Assembly (NCBI GenBank): GCA_020832665.1
Contig: JAFIEG010000039.1
Coordinates: 1-38,808 of the forward strand
Direction of reading: 5' to 3'
Origin: Pararhodobacter sp.
GTDB taxonomy: Bacteria > Pseudomonadota > Alphaproteobacteria > Rhodobacterales > Rhodobacteraceae
Length of the DNA: 38,808 bases
Position 1 is the stretch's first letter. Each line of letters starts with the position of its first letter. The translations under genes and the position numbers were made by a program. Positions 1-6,901 of the stretch are shown one piece after another. The notes below the pieces were generated by a model, which was not told the DNA's origin, made no database searches, and saw only the letters and a program-made list of their open reading frames with translations.

Positions 1-137
1 GGGTGTTTGGTTGTGGGGGGTGGGGGGGGTGCCCCCGGCCCCCGTTCCCCCCCCCCCCGGGCCGGCCCCCCCCCCCCCCCCCCCCCCGGGGGCGCCCGCG
101 GGGGGGGGGGGCGCGCGCGGGCAAGCGCGCTGATGCC
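1..137. other. G/C homopolymer-rich contig edge
   Basis: The stretch is almost only runs of G and C (runs of up to about 17 identical bases) and looks unlike the coding sequence that follows. It carries no recognisable gene. An open frame runs through it into nagZ, but its translation is only poly-Gly/Pro/Arg, so it is not coding. The most likely explanation is low-quality sequence at the end of a contig; a genuine low-complexity tract is less likely. Confidence 0.7.
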
Positions 138-1124
138 ATGACCGCGCCGGTCATCCTTGGCTGCGCCGGGCCTGAACTGGGCCGCGAAGAGGCGGCCTTT
201 TTCCGACAGCTCCGGCCCTGGGGGTTCATCCTTTTTTCGCGCAATGTCGCCGACCGCGAGCAGCTGTTGCGGCTTTGCGCTGATCTGCGCAATGCCGCCG
301 GTTTTCAAGCGCCGGTCTTTGTCGATCAGGAGGGCGGCACGGTGCAGCGCCTGCGCCCGCCGCTGGCGCGCAACTGGCCCGATGCCGCTGCACAAGCCGG
401 CGGGTTGGCCGCCATAAGGCTGCGCCACCGGCTGATGGCGGCCGAGCTGCGCGCCTGCGGCGTCGACGGCAATTGCGCGCCGGTGATCGATGTCGCCACG
501 CCCGCCACGCACCCTTTCCTGACACGGCGCATCTGGTCGGCTGACCCGCAGGCGGTGGCAGGTGCCGGGCGCGCCGCCGCCGAGGGGCTGCTCGCCGGCG
601 GCGTGCTGCCGGTGATCAAGCATCTCCCCGGCCATGGTGGCGCCGATGCCGACAGCCACCATGCGCTGCCGCGCGTCTCCGATCCGCTGACCGTTCTGGC
701 GGCGCGCGATTTCGTGCCGGTGCGCGCGCTGGCTGACATGCCACTGGGCATGAGTGCGCATGTCGTCTTTGACGCGCTTGATCCCGCGCGCGCCGCCACC
801 GTCTCGCCGCTGGTGATCGCCCATCTGCGCAAGGCGCTGGGCTTCGACGGGTTGCTGATGAGCGATGATATCGGCATGAAGGCGCTGGGCGGCGATATGG
901 TCAGCCGCGCTTCGGCGGCGCTGGCGGCGGGTTGCGATGTGGTGCTGCACTGCTCGGGCGATCTGGCCGAGATGGAGGAAGTGGCCGGCGTGGCGGGCCG
1001 GCTGGGCGGCGAAGCGCTGCAGCGCGCCGAGGCGGCGCTGGCGGCACGGCGCGCGCCCGCGCCGATTGACATTGCCGCCGCATGGGCCGAATTTGAGCGC
1101 CTGAATGGCGCAGCGGGGGCCTGA
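138..1124 (+). CDS. nagZ: Beta-N-acetylhexosaminidase NagZ (GH3)
   Basis: This is a cytoplasmic glycoside hydrolase family 3 enzyme that removes N-acetylglucosamine from GlcNAc-anhydromuropeptides during peptidoglycan recycling. At 328 residues it has the usual length of single-domain NagZ. The family signature KHLPGHG lies at residues 161-167, followed by the Asp-Ser-His triad at 172-174 that supplies the general acid/base histidine in this family. The nucleophile region MSDD is at 241-244, and an early FVDQEGG substrate-loop motif lies near residue 61. The ATG at 138 is chosen because everything upstream is low-complexity G/C. Its stop codon lies inside the start region of scpA, so the two genes are probably cotranscribed. 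Identification is secure; only the start is slightly uncertain because of the poor sequence before it. Confidence 0.93.
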   Translation: MTAPVILGCAGPELGREEAAFFRQLRPWGFILFSRNVADREQLLRLCADLRNAAGFQAPVFVDQEGGTVQRLRPPLARNWPDAAAQAGGLAAIRLRHRLMAAELRACGVDGNCAPVIDVATPATHPFLTRRIWSADPQAVAGAGRAAAEGLLAGGVLPVIKHLPGHGGADADSHHALPRVSDPLTVLAARDFVPVRALADMPLGMSAHVVFDALDPARAATVSPLVIAHLRKALGFDGLLMSDDIGMKALGGDMVSRASAALAAGCDVVLHCSGDLAEMEEVAGVAGRLGGEALQRAEAALAARRAPAPIDIAAAWAEFERLNGAAGA

Positions 1125-1131
1125 GCCGGCA

Positions 1132-1941
1132 ATGACGGCAAGCGAAGCAGAAGAGGCATTTGCCGGGACCGGCACCGATGCGCGGCTGGCCGAAGAGGCG
1201 CTGATCGTCGATGTCGACGGCTATGAGGGGCCGCTCGATCTGCTGCTCACCCTTGCCCGGCGCCAAAAGGTGGATCTGCGCCAGATCCCCATCCTGCAAC
1301 TGGCCGAGCAGTATCTTCGTTTTGTCGAGGCCGCGCGCAAGCTGCGCATCGAGCTGGCGGCCGATTACCTGGTGATGGCGGCCTGGCTGGCCTTTCTCAA
1401 GTCGCGCCTGCTCTTGCCGCCCGACCCGGCCGAGGATGGCCCTTCGGCCGAGGAACTGGCCGAGCATCTGGCGTTTCAGTTGGAACGGCTGGAGGCGATG
1501 CGCGAGGCCGCCGCGCGACTGATGGCGCGCGACCGGCTGGGGCGCGATTTCTTTGCCCGCGGGGCGCCGGAAATGGTGACCGTGAGCCGGCGCACGCGCT
1601 ATTCGGCCAGCCTGCTGGAGCTGATGCAGGCCTATGCCAGGCTGCGCACGCGCGACGAGTTCCGTCCCTATGCCTATGACCGCAGCGATATCTACCCGCT
1701 GGAATCCGCGCTCGAGCGGTTGCGCGGCATGCTGGGCCATCAGGGCGGCTGGGCCGATCTGGCGCAGTTCCTGCCGCCGGGCTGGCGCGCCGCCGGCCCG
1801 CGCCGGCGCTCGGCGCTGGCCTCGACCTTCGCGGCCTCGCTGGAACTGGCCAAGCAGGGCCGGGTCGAGCTGCAGCAGGCCGATACCTTTGCCCCGATCC
1901 GCCTGCGCCCGGCAAACCGCGGCGGGAGCGGCCCGGCATGA
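1132..1941 (+). CDS. scpA: Segregation and condensation protein A
   Basis: ScpA is the kleisin subunit of the bacterial SMC-ScpAB condensin. It bridges the SMC heads and recruits ScpB to organise and segregate the chromosome. The N-terminal block LIVDVDGYEGPLDLLL (about residues 24-39) is the hallmark of the family. It is followed by a helical SMC-binding region and a C-terminal winged-helix segment. With the ATG at 1132 the protein has 269 residues. An in-frame ATG at 1105 would add nine residues and overlap nagZ by 20 bases; 1132 is preferred because a G-rich stretch lies 12 to 18 bases before it, but the choice is not certain. The stop overlaps the scpB start in an ATGA junction, which indicates translational coupling. 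Confidence 0.92.
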   Translation: MTASEAEEAFAGTGTDARLAEEALIVDVDGYEGPLDLLLTLARRQKVDLRQIPILQLAEQYLRFVEAARKLRIELAADYLVMAAWLAFLKSRLLLPPDPAEDGPSAEELAEHLAFQLERLEAMREAAARLMARDRLGRDFFARGAPEMVTVSRRTRYSASLLELMQAYARLRTRDEFRPYAYDRSDIYPLESALERLRGMLGHQGGWADLAQFLPPGWRAAGPRRRSALASTFAASLELAKQGRVELQQADTFAPIRLRPANRGGSGPA

Positions 1942-2621
1942 GCGGCAACGAGACGCAGGCCGGGGAACAGGCCGAGGAACAGGTCGGGGCACAGCCGCCG
2001 GGCCTGTTCCCGGTGCCGCCGATGGCCGAGCAGGAGCGCATGGTCGAGGCGATCCTGTTCGCCAGCGCCGAGCCGGTCAGCACCGCCGAGCTGTCCCGAC
2101 GCCTGCCCGAGGGCTGCGACGCGGCCGAGGCGCTGGCGCATCTGCGCTCGCGCTATGCCGGGCGCGGGGTGACGCTGCTGCGCGTGGGCGATAGTTGGGC
2201 CATGCGCACCGCGCCCGATCTGGCCTGGCTCATGCACAGCGAACAGCTCGAAATGCGACGGCTCAGCCGTGCCGCCATCGAGACGCTGGCCATCATCGCC
2301 TATCACCAGCCCGTCACCCGCGCCGAGATCGAGGAAATCCGCGGCGTTGCCGTCTCGCGCGGGACCATCGACCAACTCATGGAACTGGAGTGGATACGCC
2401 TTGGCCGCCGGCGCATGACCCCGGGGCGGCCGGTGACCTTTGTGGTGACGGAAAGCTTTCTCGATCATTTCGGGCTGGAAAGCGCGCGCGATCTGCCCGG
2501 GCTCAGGGAGTTGCGCGAGGCGGGCCTGCTTGACAGTCGGGCCCTGCCCGGAACAGGCGGGCCCGAAGACGATGATGGCATGGAGCCGCCCGAGGGGCAG
2601 AGCGAGCTGTTCGAGGACTGA
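1938..2621 (+). CDS. scpB: Segregation and condensation protein B
   Basis: ScpB dimerises and binds ScpA in the SMC-ScpAB condensin complex on the nucleoid. The 227-residue protein has the twin winged-helix family layout. The strongly conserved block LSRAAIETLAIIAYHQPVT (around residues 109-127) is followed by TRAEIEEIRGVAVSRGTID and then GRPVTFVVTESFLDHFGL. The N-terminal 30 residues and the last 30 or so are Gln/Glu/Pro-rich and probably disordered. The ATG overlaps the scpA stop by four bases. In other Rhodobacterales I recall the tatABC genes following scpB. Here scpB is followed by a gap and a small lipoprotein gene instead. Confidence 0.93.
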   Translation: MSGNETQAGEQAEEQVGAQPPGLFPVPPMAEQERMVEAILFASAEPVSTAELSRRLPEGCDAAEALAHLRSRYAGRGVTLLRVGDSWAMRTAPDLAWLMHSEQLEMRRLSRAAIETLAIIAYHQPVTRAEIEEIRGVAVSRGTIDQLMELEWIRLGRRRMTPGRPVTFVVTESFLDHFGLESARDLPGLRELREAGLLDSRALPGTGGPEDDDGMEPPEGQSELFED

Positions 2622-2658
2622 GTGCTATCTCCCCGAAAGGCACAGGCGGGCACCACAT

Positions 2659-2680
2659 CACGATAATTCGTTCAATCGTG
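2659..2680. other. Short inverted repeat after scpB
   Basis: The arms CACGAT and ATCGTG are perfect and separated by ten bases. The site lies about 40 bases after the scpB stop and about 115 bases before the lipoprotein start. There is no adjacent T-run, although a T-rich stretch starts about 15 bases later. It may be a regulator site or a weak terminator stem; neither can be decided from the sequence. Confidence 0.3.
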
Positions 2681-2793
2681 CTGATCATTGTTTGTTTTCC
2701 CAGCACTGGTTTAAGCTAGGTGGTGTGTGATGGGGGGCGTCTGCAAGTGCCGATGCCCGACCGTTCAGCAGGAAAAACAGAGGAGCCTTTGCC

Positions 2794-3069
2794 ATGAGCA
2801 AATTTACCATTGCCGCCGTGATTGCCGCCGCCTTTACACTATCGGCATGCGACGAGATGTCGCCGGGCCAGCGTGATCTTACCGGTGCATTGGGCGGCGC
2901 CGCGGTTGGGCTGATTGCTGCCGACGCGCTGCGCGCCAACCCGAACTGGACCATCGTCGCCGCGCTGGGCGGCGCTGCAGCCGGGGTCATGGTGGCGCGC
3001 AACACCGCAACCAATGACTGCGCCTATGCCGATGGCCGCGGCCGGTATGTCGTGCGCCCCTGCCGGTAA
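2794..3069 (+). CDS. Small glycine-zipper lipoprotein
   Basis: This 91-residue protein has a lipoprotein signal peptide ending in the lipobox Leu-Ser-Ala-Cys, so Cys19 would be lipidated and become the mature N-terminus. The residue after it is Asp, which in enterobacteria favours retention in the inner membrane; whether the rule holds here is unknown. The mature part has two glycine-rich hydrophobic stretches (around residues 31-46 and 56-67) of the glycine-zipper type. A short tail contains Cys74 and Cys90, which could form a disulfide. An AGAGGAG-like ribosome site lies just before the ATG. It is a stand-alone gene. No specific function can be assigned; many such proteins are small envelope components. 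Confidence 0.8.
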   Translation: MSKFTIAAVIAAAFTLSACDEMSPGQRDLTGALGGAAVGLIAADALRANPNWTIVAALGGAAAGVMVARNTATNDCAYADGRGRYVVRPCR

Positions 3070-3092
3070 TAAGGTGAGCGCCGGATCGGCGC

Positions 3093-4211
3093 TCAGAACA
3101 GGCTGAGCTGATCGCCGGCGCGGGGCGGCGGGCAAAAGCGCCCGCTGTCCAGCGCCGGCAGCGCATCGGCATAGCCAAGCCGGCGCCGCGCCAGCGCGAA
3201 ACGCCGCGCGAGCAGCGCCGCCTCGGTGCCGCTGCCGCGGAAGCGGGCGCCGAATCGCGACTCGTTCACCTCGCCGCCCCTGGTGGCGCGTATGGCTTTC
3301 ATCACCCGCGAAGCGCGCTCGGGCATCTGCCGTTCCAGCCAGTCCTGAAACAGCGGCGCCACCTCATGCGGCAGGCGCAAGAGGCTCCACCACGCCGCCT
3401 GCGCCCCGGCGGCGCGCGCCGCCTCCATCACCTGCTCGATTTCATGATCGGTGAGGCCCGGAATCACCGGCGCCAGCATCAGCCGCACCGGCACGCCGGC
3501 CTGCGCCAGTGCCGTGATGGTCTGCAGCCGCCGCCCCGGAGAAGGCGCGCGCGGCTCCATCTGCCGCGCCAGCCCGGCATCCAGCGTGGCCAGCGAAATG
3601 CCCACCTCGGCCAGCCCCATCGCCGCCATTTCGGCCAGAATGTCGATGTCGCGCTCGATCAGCGCGCCGCGGGTAGTGATGCTGACCGGGTGGCGCCAGT
3701 CGCGCAGCACCTCCAGAACCGCGCGGGTGATGCCGTGCTGGGCCTCGATCGGCTGCCACGGGTCGGTGTTAGAGCCCAGTGCCAGCGGTGCCACGCGGTA
3801 GCCCTTGCGCGCCAATTCGCGTGCCAGCACCGCCGGCGCCTCGGGCCGGGCGATGAGGCGGGTCTCGAAATCCAGCCCCGGCGACAGGCCCAGCCAGGCA
3901 TGGCTTGGGCGCGCATAGCAGTAGATGCAGCCATGCTCGCAGCCGCGATAGGGGTTGAGCGCGCGGTCAAACCCAAGATCTGGCGAGTCGTTGTAGCTGA
4001 TCGCGCGTCGTGGTCTCTCGATGCTGACCTCGCGCTGCACCGTTTCTTCGGGCTCGGCGATATCCCAGCCGTCATCGACCCATTCGCGCGCCAGCCGGTC
4101 ATGGCGCGGCGTCGGCTGCGCATCGGTGCCGCGCCCGCGCGCGCGCCGCTGCGGTGCAGTGGCGGGCAGGGCGGGCCGGGTGTGGCCAGGGCCGGATGCG
4201 CGTGACGACAT
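3093..4211 (-). CDS. PA0069/Rv2578c-family radical SAM protein
   Basis: This is a 372-residue radical S-adenosylmethionine protein related to the spore photoproduct lyase group. The cluster-binding CxxxCxxC motif is at Cys91, Cys95 and Cys98, inside a typical NPYRGCEHGCIYCYARP block. It would hold a [4Fe-4S] cluster that cleaves SAM to a deoxyadenosyl radical. The substrate of this family is not established. The conserved EITTRGALIERD-like strand and a C-terminal SplB-like region are recognisable. The ATG at 4211 is preferred; an upstream in-frame ATG at 4229 would fall inside the LexA-type box. A possible -35 (TTGAAA, 4242-4247) and -10 (CAATAT, 4219-4224) on this strand flank that box, so transcription may be repressed by LexA and the message nearly leaderless. 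The gene diverges from the corrinoid protein gene. Confidence 0.87.
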   Translation of the reverse strand: MSSRASGPGHTRPALPATAPQRRARGRGTDAQPTPRHDRLAREWVDDGWDIAEPEETVQREVSIERPRRAISYNDSPDLGFDRALNPYRGCEHGCIYCYARPSHAWLGLSPGLDFETRLIARPEAPAVLARELARKGYRVAPLALGSNTDPWQPIEAQHGITRAVLEVLRDWRHPVSITTRGALIERDIDILAEMAAMGLAEVGISLATLDAGLARQMEPRAPSPGRRLQTITALAQAGVPVRLMLAPVIPGLTDHEIEQVMEAARAAGAQAAWWSLLRLPHEVAPLFQDWLERQMPERASRVMKAIRATRGGEVNESRFGARFRGSGTEAALLARRFALARRRLGYADALPALDSGRFCPPPRAGDQLSLF

Positions 4212-4223
4212 GAGCCGGATATT

Positions 4224-4238
4224 GAACATATGTTGAAC
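4224..4238. promoter_or_regulatory. Candidate LexA (SOS) box, GAAC-N7-GAAC
   Basis: The sequence GAACATATGTTGAAC exactly matches the direct-repeat SOS box of Alphaproteobacteria, written as GTTC-N7-GTTC on the opposite strand. It lies 13 to 27 bases before the ATG of the radical SAM gene and between that gene's possible -35 and -10 elements, where LexA binding would block RNA polymerase. The core also contains the palindrome AACATATGTT. The divergent corrinoid protein gene starts 130 bases away and is a less likely target. Confidence 0.65.
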
Positions 4239-4367
4239 ATTTTTCAAGATCATTGCTGCCGCAGGCACTTGCTGTCGCCTTTGATCCGGCGCATGTCGCT
4301 GCAGGAACAGTGGCACGCCGGCGAATGCCGCAACGCTGCCGCAAGGTGTATTTCAGGGAAGCGCGCC

Positions 4368-5066
4368 ATGGCCGAGGAAGAAGAGATCATCCTGTCCGAA
4401 CTCGATGACGAGGAACTCGTCCAGCAGATGATGGACGACCTCTATGACGGTCTCAAGGACGAGATCGAGGAGGCCGTGCAGATCCTGCTCGAGCGTGGCT
4501 GGACTCCCTACGACATCCTCACCAAGGCGCTGGTTGCGGGCATGACGATCGTGGGCCATGATTTCCGCGACGGCATCCTGTTCGTGCCCGAGGTGCTGCT
4601 GGCCGCGAACGCGATGAAGGCGGGGATGTACATCCTCAAGCCGCTGCTGGTGGAAACCGGCGCGCCGCGCATGGGCAAGATGGTCATCGGAACCGTCAAG
4701 GGCGACATCCACGACATCGGCAAGAACCTTGTGGCGATGATGATGGAGGGCGCGGGCTTCGAGGTGGTCGATCTGGGCATCAACAACCCGGTCGAGAATT
4801 ACCTGGAAGCCCTGCAGAACGAACAGCCCGACATTCTGGGCATGTCGGCGCTTCTGACCACCACCATGCCCTATATGAAAGTGGTGATCGACACGATGAT
4901 CGCGCAGGGCATTCGCGAAGATTACATCGTGCTGGTGGGCGGCGCGCCGCTGAACGAGGAATTCGGCCGCGCTATCGGCGCTGATGCCTATTGCCGCGAT
5001 GCCGCCGTGGCGGTGGAAACCGCCAAGCAGTTCGTCTCGCGCAAGCACAACCAGCTTACGGCCTGA
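4368..5066 (+). CDS. Methyltransferase corrinoid (B12-binding) protein
   Basis: This 232-residue cobalamin carrier has the two-domain architecture of MtbC/MttC-type proteins and of the B12 module of MetH. An N-terminal helical cap domain (about residues 15-95) precedes a Rossmann-type B12 domain. The GDIHDIG motif at 112-118 supplies His115, the lower cobalt ligand. It would shuttle a methyl group between a methyl donor or methyltransferase and an acceptor such as tetrahydrofolate or homocysteine. No methyltransferase or reactivase gene is next to it. In Rhodobacterales, closely similar proteins have been proposed as the B12 module of a split methionine synthase; that role is an inference here. 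The ATG at 4368 gives the conserved start; an upstream in-frame ATG at 4230 lies in the divergent promoter region. Confidence 0.9.
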   Translation: MAEEEEIILSELDDEELVQQMMDDLYDGLKDEIEEAVQILLERGWTPYDILTKALVAGMTIVGHDFRDGILFVPEVLLAANAMKAGMYILKPLLVETGAPRMGKMVIGTVKGDIHDIGKNLVAMMMEGAGFEVVDLGINNPVENYLEALQNEQPDILGMSALLTTTMPYMKVVIDTMIAQGIREDYIVLVGGAPLNEEFGRAIGADAYCRDAAVAVETAKQFVSRKHNQLTA

Positions 5067-5102
5067 GCGAAAAGCTCGCGCCTTCGCGCGGCCCTGCGTT
5101 CG

Positions 5103-5128
5103 CAGGATGGGCAATATTGCCCATCCTG
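5103..5128. terminator. 26-bp perfect palindrome between converging genes
   Basis: Bases 5103-5128 form a perfect 26-bp palindrome centred on the AATATT at 5113-5118, with GGATGGGC on the left and GCCCATCC on the right. It sits between the 3' ends of the corrinoid protein gene and the asparagine synthetase gene, which converge. In RNA it would fold into a long stem with a tight loop from either strand. There is no T-run, so a bidirectional terminator or transcript-end stabiliser is plausible but unproven. Confidence 0.5.
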
Positions 5129-5166
5129 GCGTTCCCGCAATGCCGAGGCGAACAGCGGATCTGGTG

Positions 5167-6696
5167 TCAGATCGCCACGCGGGCGTCGCTGTCCCAGCGC
5201 CCGGCGGCGGCGAGAATGCGCTCGGGCATGGCGAAACGCTCGCGCAGGATCTTCTCGTAAAGCGCTGCCTCCTGCGCGCGTGTGACCGGCCCGCCATCGC
5301 TGGCACCAAGGATATTCAGCGCCTCGGCCAGGGTCTCGACGGTGCCCGAGCCCTCGTCGAACTGCGCCTTCTTGCGCCAGACCAGCGCCGGGGGCAGCAG
5401 ATCGGCACAGGCCTTGCGCAATATCCATTTCTCGGTGGTGCTTCCGGTGCTTTCCTCGGCGCCGGGGTCGGTGCGGCACAGTTTCAGCACCGCCGGGATG
5501 GATTGCGCGAAATCGATCAACTCGCGGTCAAGAAAGGGGGTGCGCGCCTCCAGCCCCACCGACATGGTCACCCGATCCACACGCTGCAGATTGATGTTGT
5601 GCATCGTGCCCAGCGAGCGGGTCAGTTCGTCGGCCAGCGCGCGCGGATTGTCGATATAGGCGTGGTGATAGGCATAGCCGGCAAACAGCTCGTCCGCCCC
5701 CTCGCCGGTCAGCACCGCCTTGACATGGCGCGCCGCCAGCTTGGCCGCGAAAAGCGTGGGCAGGGCCGAGCGCACCAGGTCCACATCGGCCGATTCCAGG
5801 TGATAGATGACATGCGGGATGGCCTGGGCCAGATCATCTGCGGTGAAGGCCCATTCGTGATGATCCGACCCGATATGCGCCGCCACTGCCCGTGCCGCCA
5901 GCAAATCGGGCGAGCCCTCGGTGCCCACCGCAAAGGTCTTGAGCGGGCCCAGTCCGCGCGCGGCACGAATCTTCTGCGCCATGGCGGCAATGATCGAACT
6001 GTCCAACCCGCCGGAAAGGAAGCTGCCGACATCAACATCGGCGACCATCCATTTCGCCACCGCCTCTTCCAGCACCAGCCGCAATTCACGCGCCACGCGC
6101 GCCGCGTCCAGCCCTGGCTCGGCCTCGGCCGCGCCCTGCGGCGGGCGATACCACTGCCGCCAGCCATCGCGGCTGTCATAGAGCGAGCCCGGCGGAATGG
6201 CCTCGATGCCGTCAAGCTCGATGCCGTCGAACGCCTTGAGCTCCGATGCAAAGGCCAGACCCTCGCCGATGCGCGCCATGTAGAGCGGCTTGATGCCCAG
6301 CGGGTCGCGCGCCGCGATCACCCGGTCGGGCGTGGCTAGGACGAAAGCAAACATGCCGTCCAGCCGGCTGATCCAGCGGCTGGCGCCCGAGCGGAACAGA
6401 TGCATGATGGTTTCGCTGTCGCTTTCGGTCTCGAAGACGCTGTCGCACAGGATGGCGCGCAGATCGGCGTGGTTGTAGATCTCGCCATTGGCCACCAGCA
6501 TGTTGCCGGTGTTGTGAATCGGCTGGCGCCCGTCATCGGGGCCGATGATTGCCAGCCGGCAATGCGCCATCACCGCCGGCGCCTTGTCCAGCCGGGCGAT
6601 TTCAACGGCATCGGGGCCGCGATGGGCCACCTTTGATATCATCTGCCGCGCCAGTTTCTCGTCGCCTGTCTTCCACAAGCAAACGAAGCCGCACAT
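5167..6696 (-). CDS. asnB: Asparagine synthetase (glutamine-hydrolysing)
   Basis: This enzyme makes asparagine from aspartate, glutamine and ATP in the cytoplasm. The 509-residue protein starts with Met-Cys-Gly-Phe, so Cys2 becomes the N-terminal nucleophile of the class II glutaminase domain (about residues 1-190). HRGPD at 25-29 and NGEIYNH at 70-76 are further glutaminase motifs. The synthetase domain carries the ATP pyrophosphatase loop SGGLDSS at 228-234, GEGADELFAGY, and near the end WRKKAQF, close to the equivalent stretch of E. coli AsnB. The start at 6696 is fixed by Cys2 and by a good AGGAGA ribosome site. It is somewhat shorter than the 554 residues of E. coli AsnB. It stands alone and diverges from the amidohydrolase operon. 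Confidence 0.93.
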   Translation of the reverse strand: MCGFVCLWKTGDEKLARQMISKVAHRGPDAVEIARLDKAPAVMAHCRLAIIGPDDGRQPIHNTGNMLVANGEIYNHADLRAILCDSVFETESDSETIMHLFRSGASRWISRLDGMFAFVLATPDRVIAARDPLGIKPLYMARIGEGLAFASELKAFDGIELDGIEAIPPGSLYDSRDGWRQWYRPPQGAAEAEPGLDAARVARELRLVLEEAVAKWMVADVDVGSFLSGGLDSSIIAAMAQKIRAARGLGPLKTFAVGTEGSPDLLAARAVAAHIGSDHHEWAFTADDLAQAIPHVIYHLESADVDLVRSALPTLFAAKLAARHVKAVLTGEGADELFAGYAYHHAYIDNPRALADELTRSLGTMHNINLQRVDRVTMSVGLEARTPFLDRELIDFAQSIPAVLKLCRTDPGAEESTGSTTEKWILRKACADLLPPALVWRKKAQFDEGSGTVETLAEALNILGASDGGPVTRAQEAALYEKILRERFAMPERILAAAGRWDSDARVAI

Positions 6697-6808
6697 TTCA
6701 TCATTCTCCTGTTCTTCGCTTTGGTCAGGGGCGCCAGCATAGGCCAGTGCCAGCGCATTGAAAGGGGCGTGCCACAAAAGCTTTGCGCTTCGGCCCGGTT
6801 CCGCTAGT

Positions 6809-6820
6809 ATTTGATCAAAT
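6809..6820. promoter_or_regulatory. 12-bp palindromic operator candidate
   Basis: ATTTGATCAAAT is a perfect 12-bp palindrome in the 205-base gap between asnB (minus) and the amidohydrolase/ABC transporter operon (plus). It lies about 80 bases before the amidohydrolase start. It has the size and symmetry of a dimeric repressor site, for example of the GntR type. No regulator gene is adjacent, so the binding protein cannot be named. Confidence 0.45.
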
Positions 6821-6901
6821 TAGACCCGCCGGCGATTCGCAGATTGCACCTGGATCGCCGCGAAAGCCAAAGCAGGCGCGGGCAACACAACAGGGGGCCA
6901 A

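Noticed and set aside
4212-4367. Cobalamin riboswitch before the corrinoid protein gene
   Set aside because: No B12-box-like sequence was found and the 156-base interval is too short for a typical cobalamin riboswitch plus promoter.
4353-5309. 318-codon minus-strand frame antisense to the corrinoid protein
   Set aside because: His/Asp-rich shadow of the well-conserved corrinoid protein gene.
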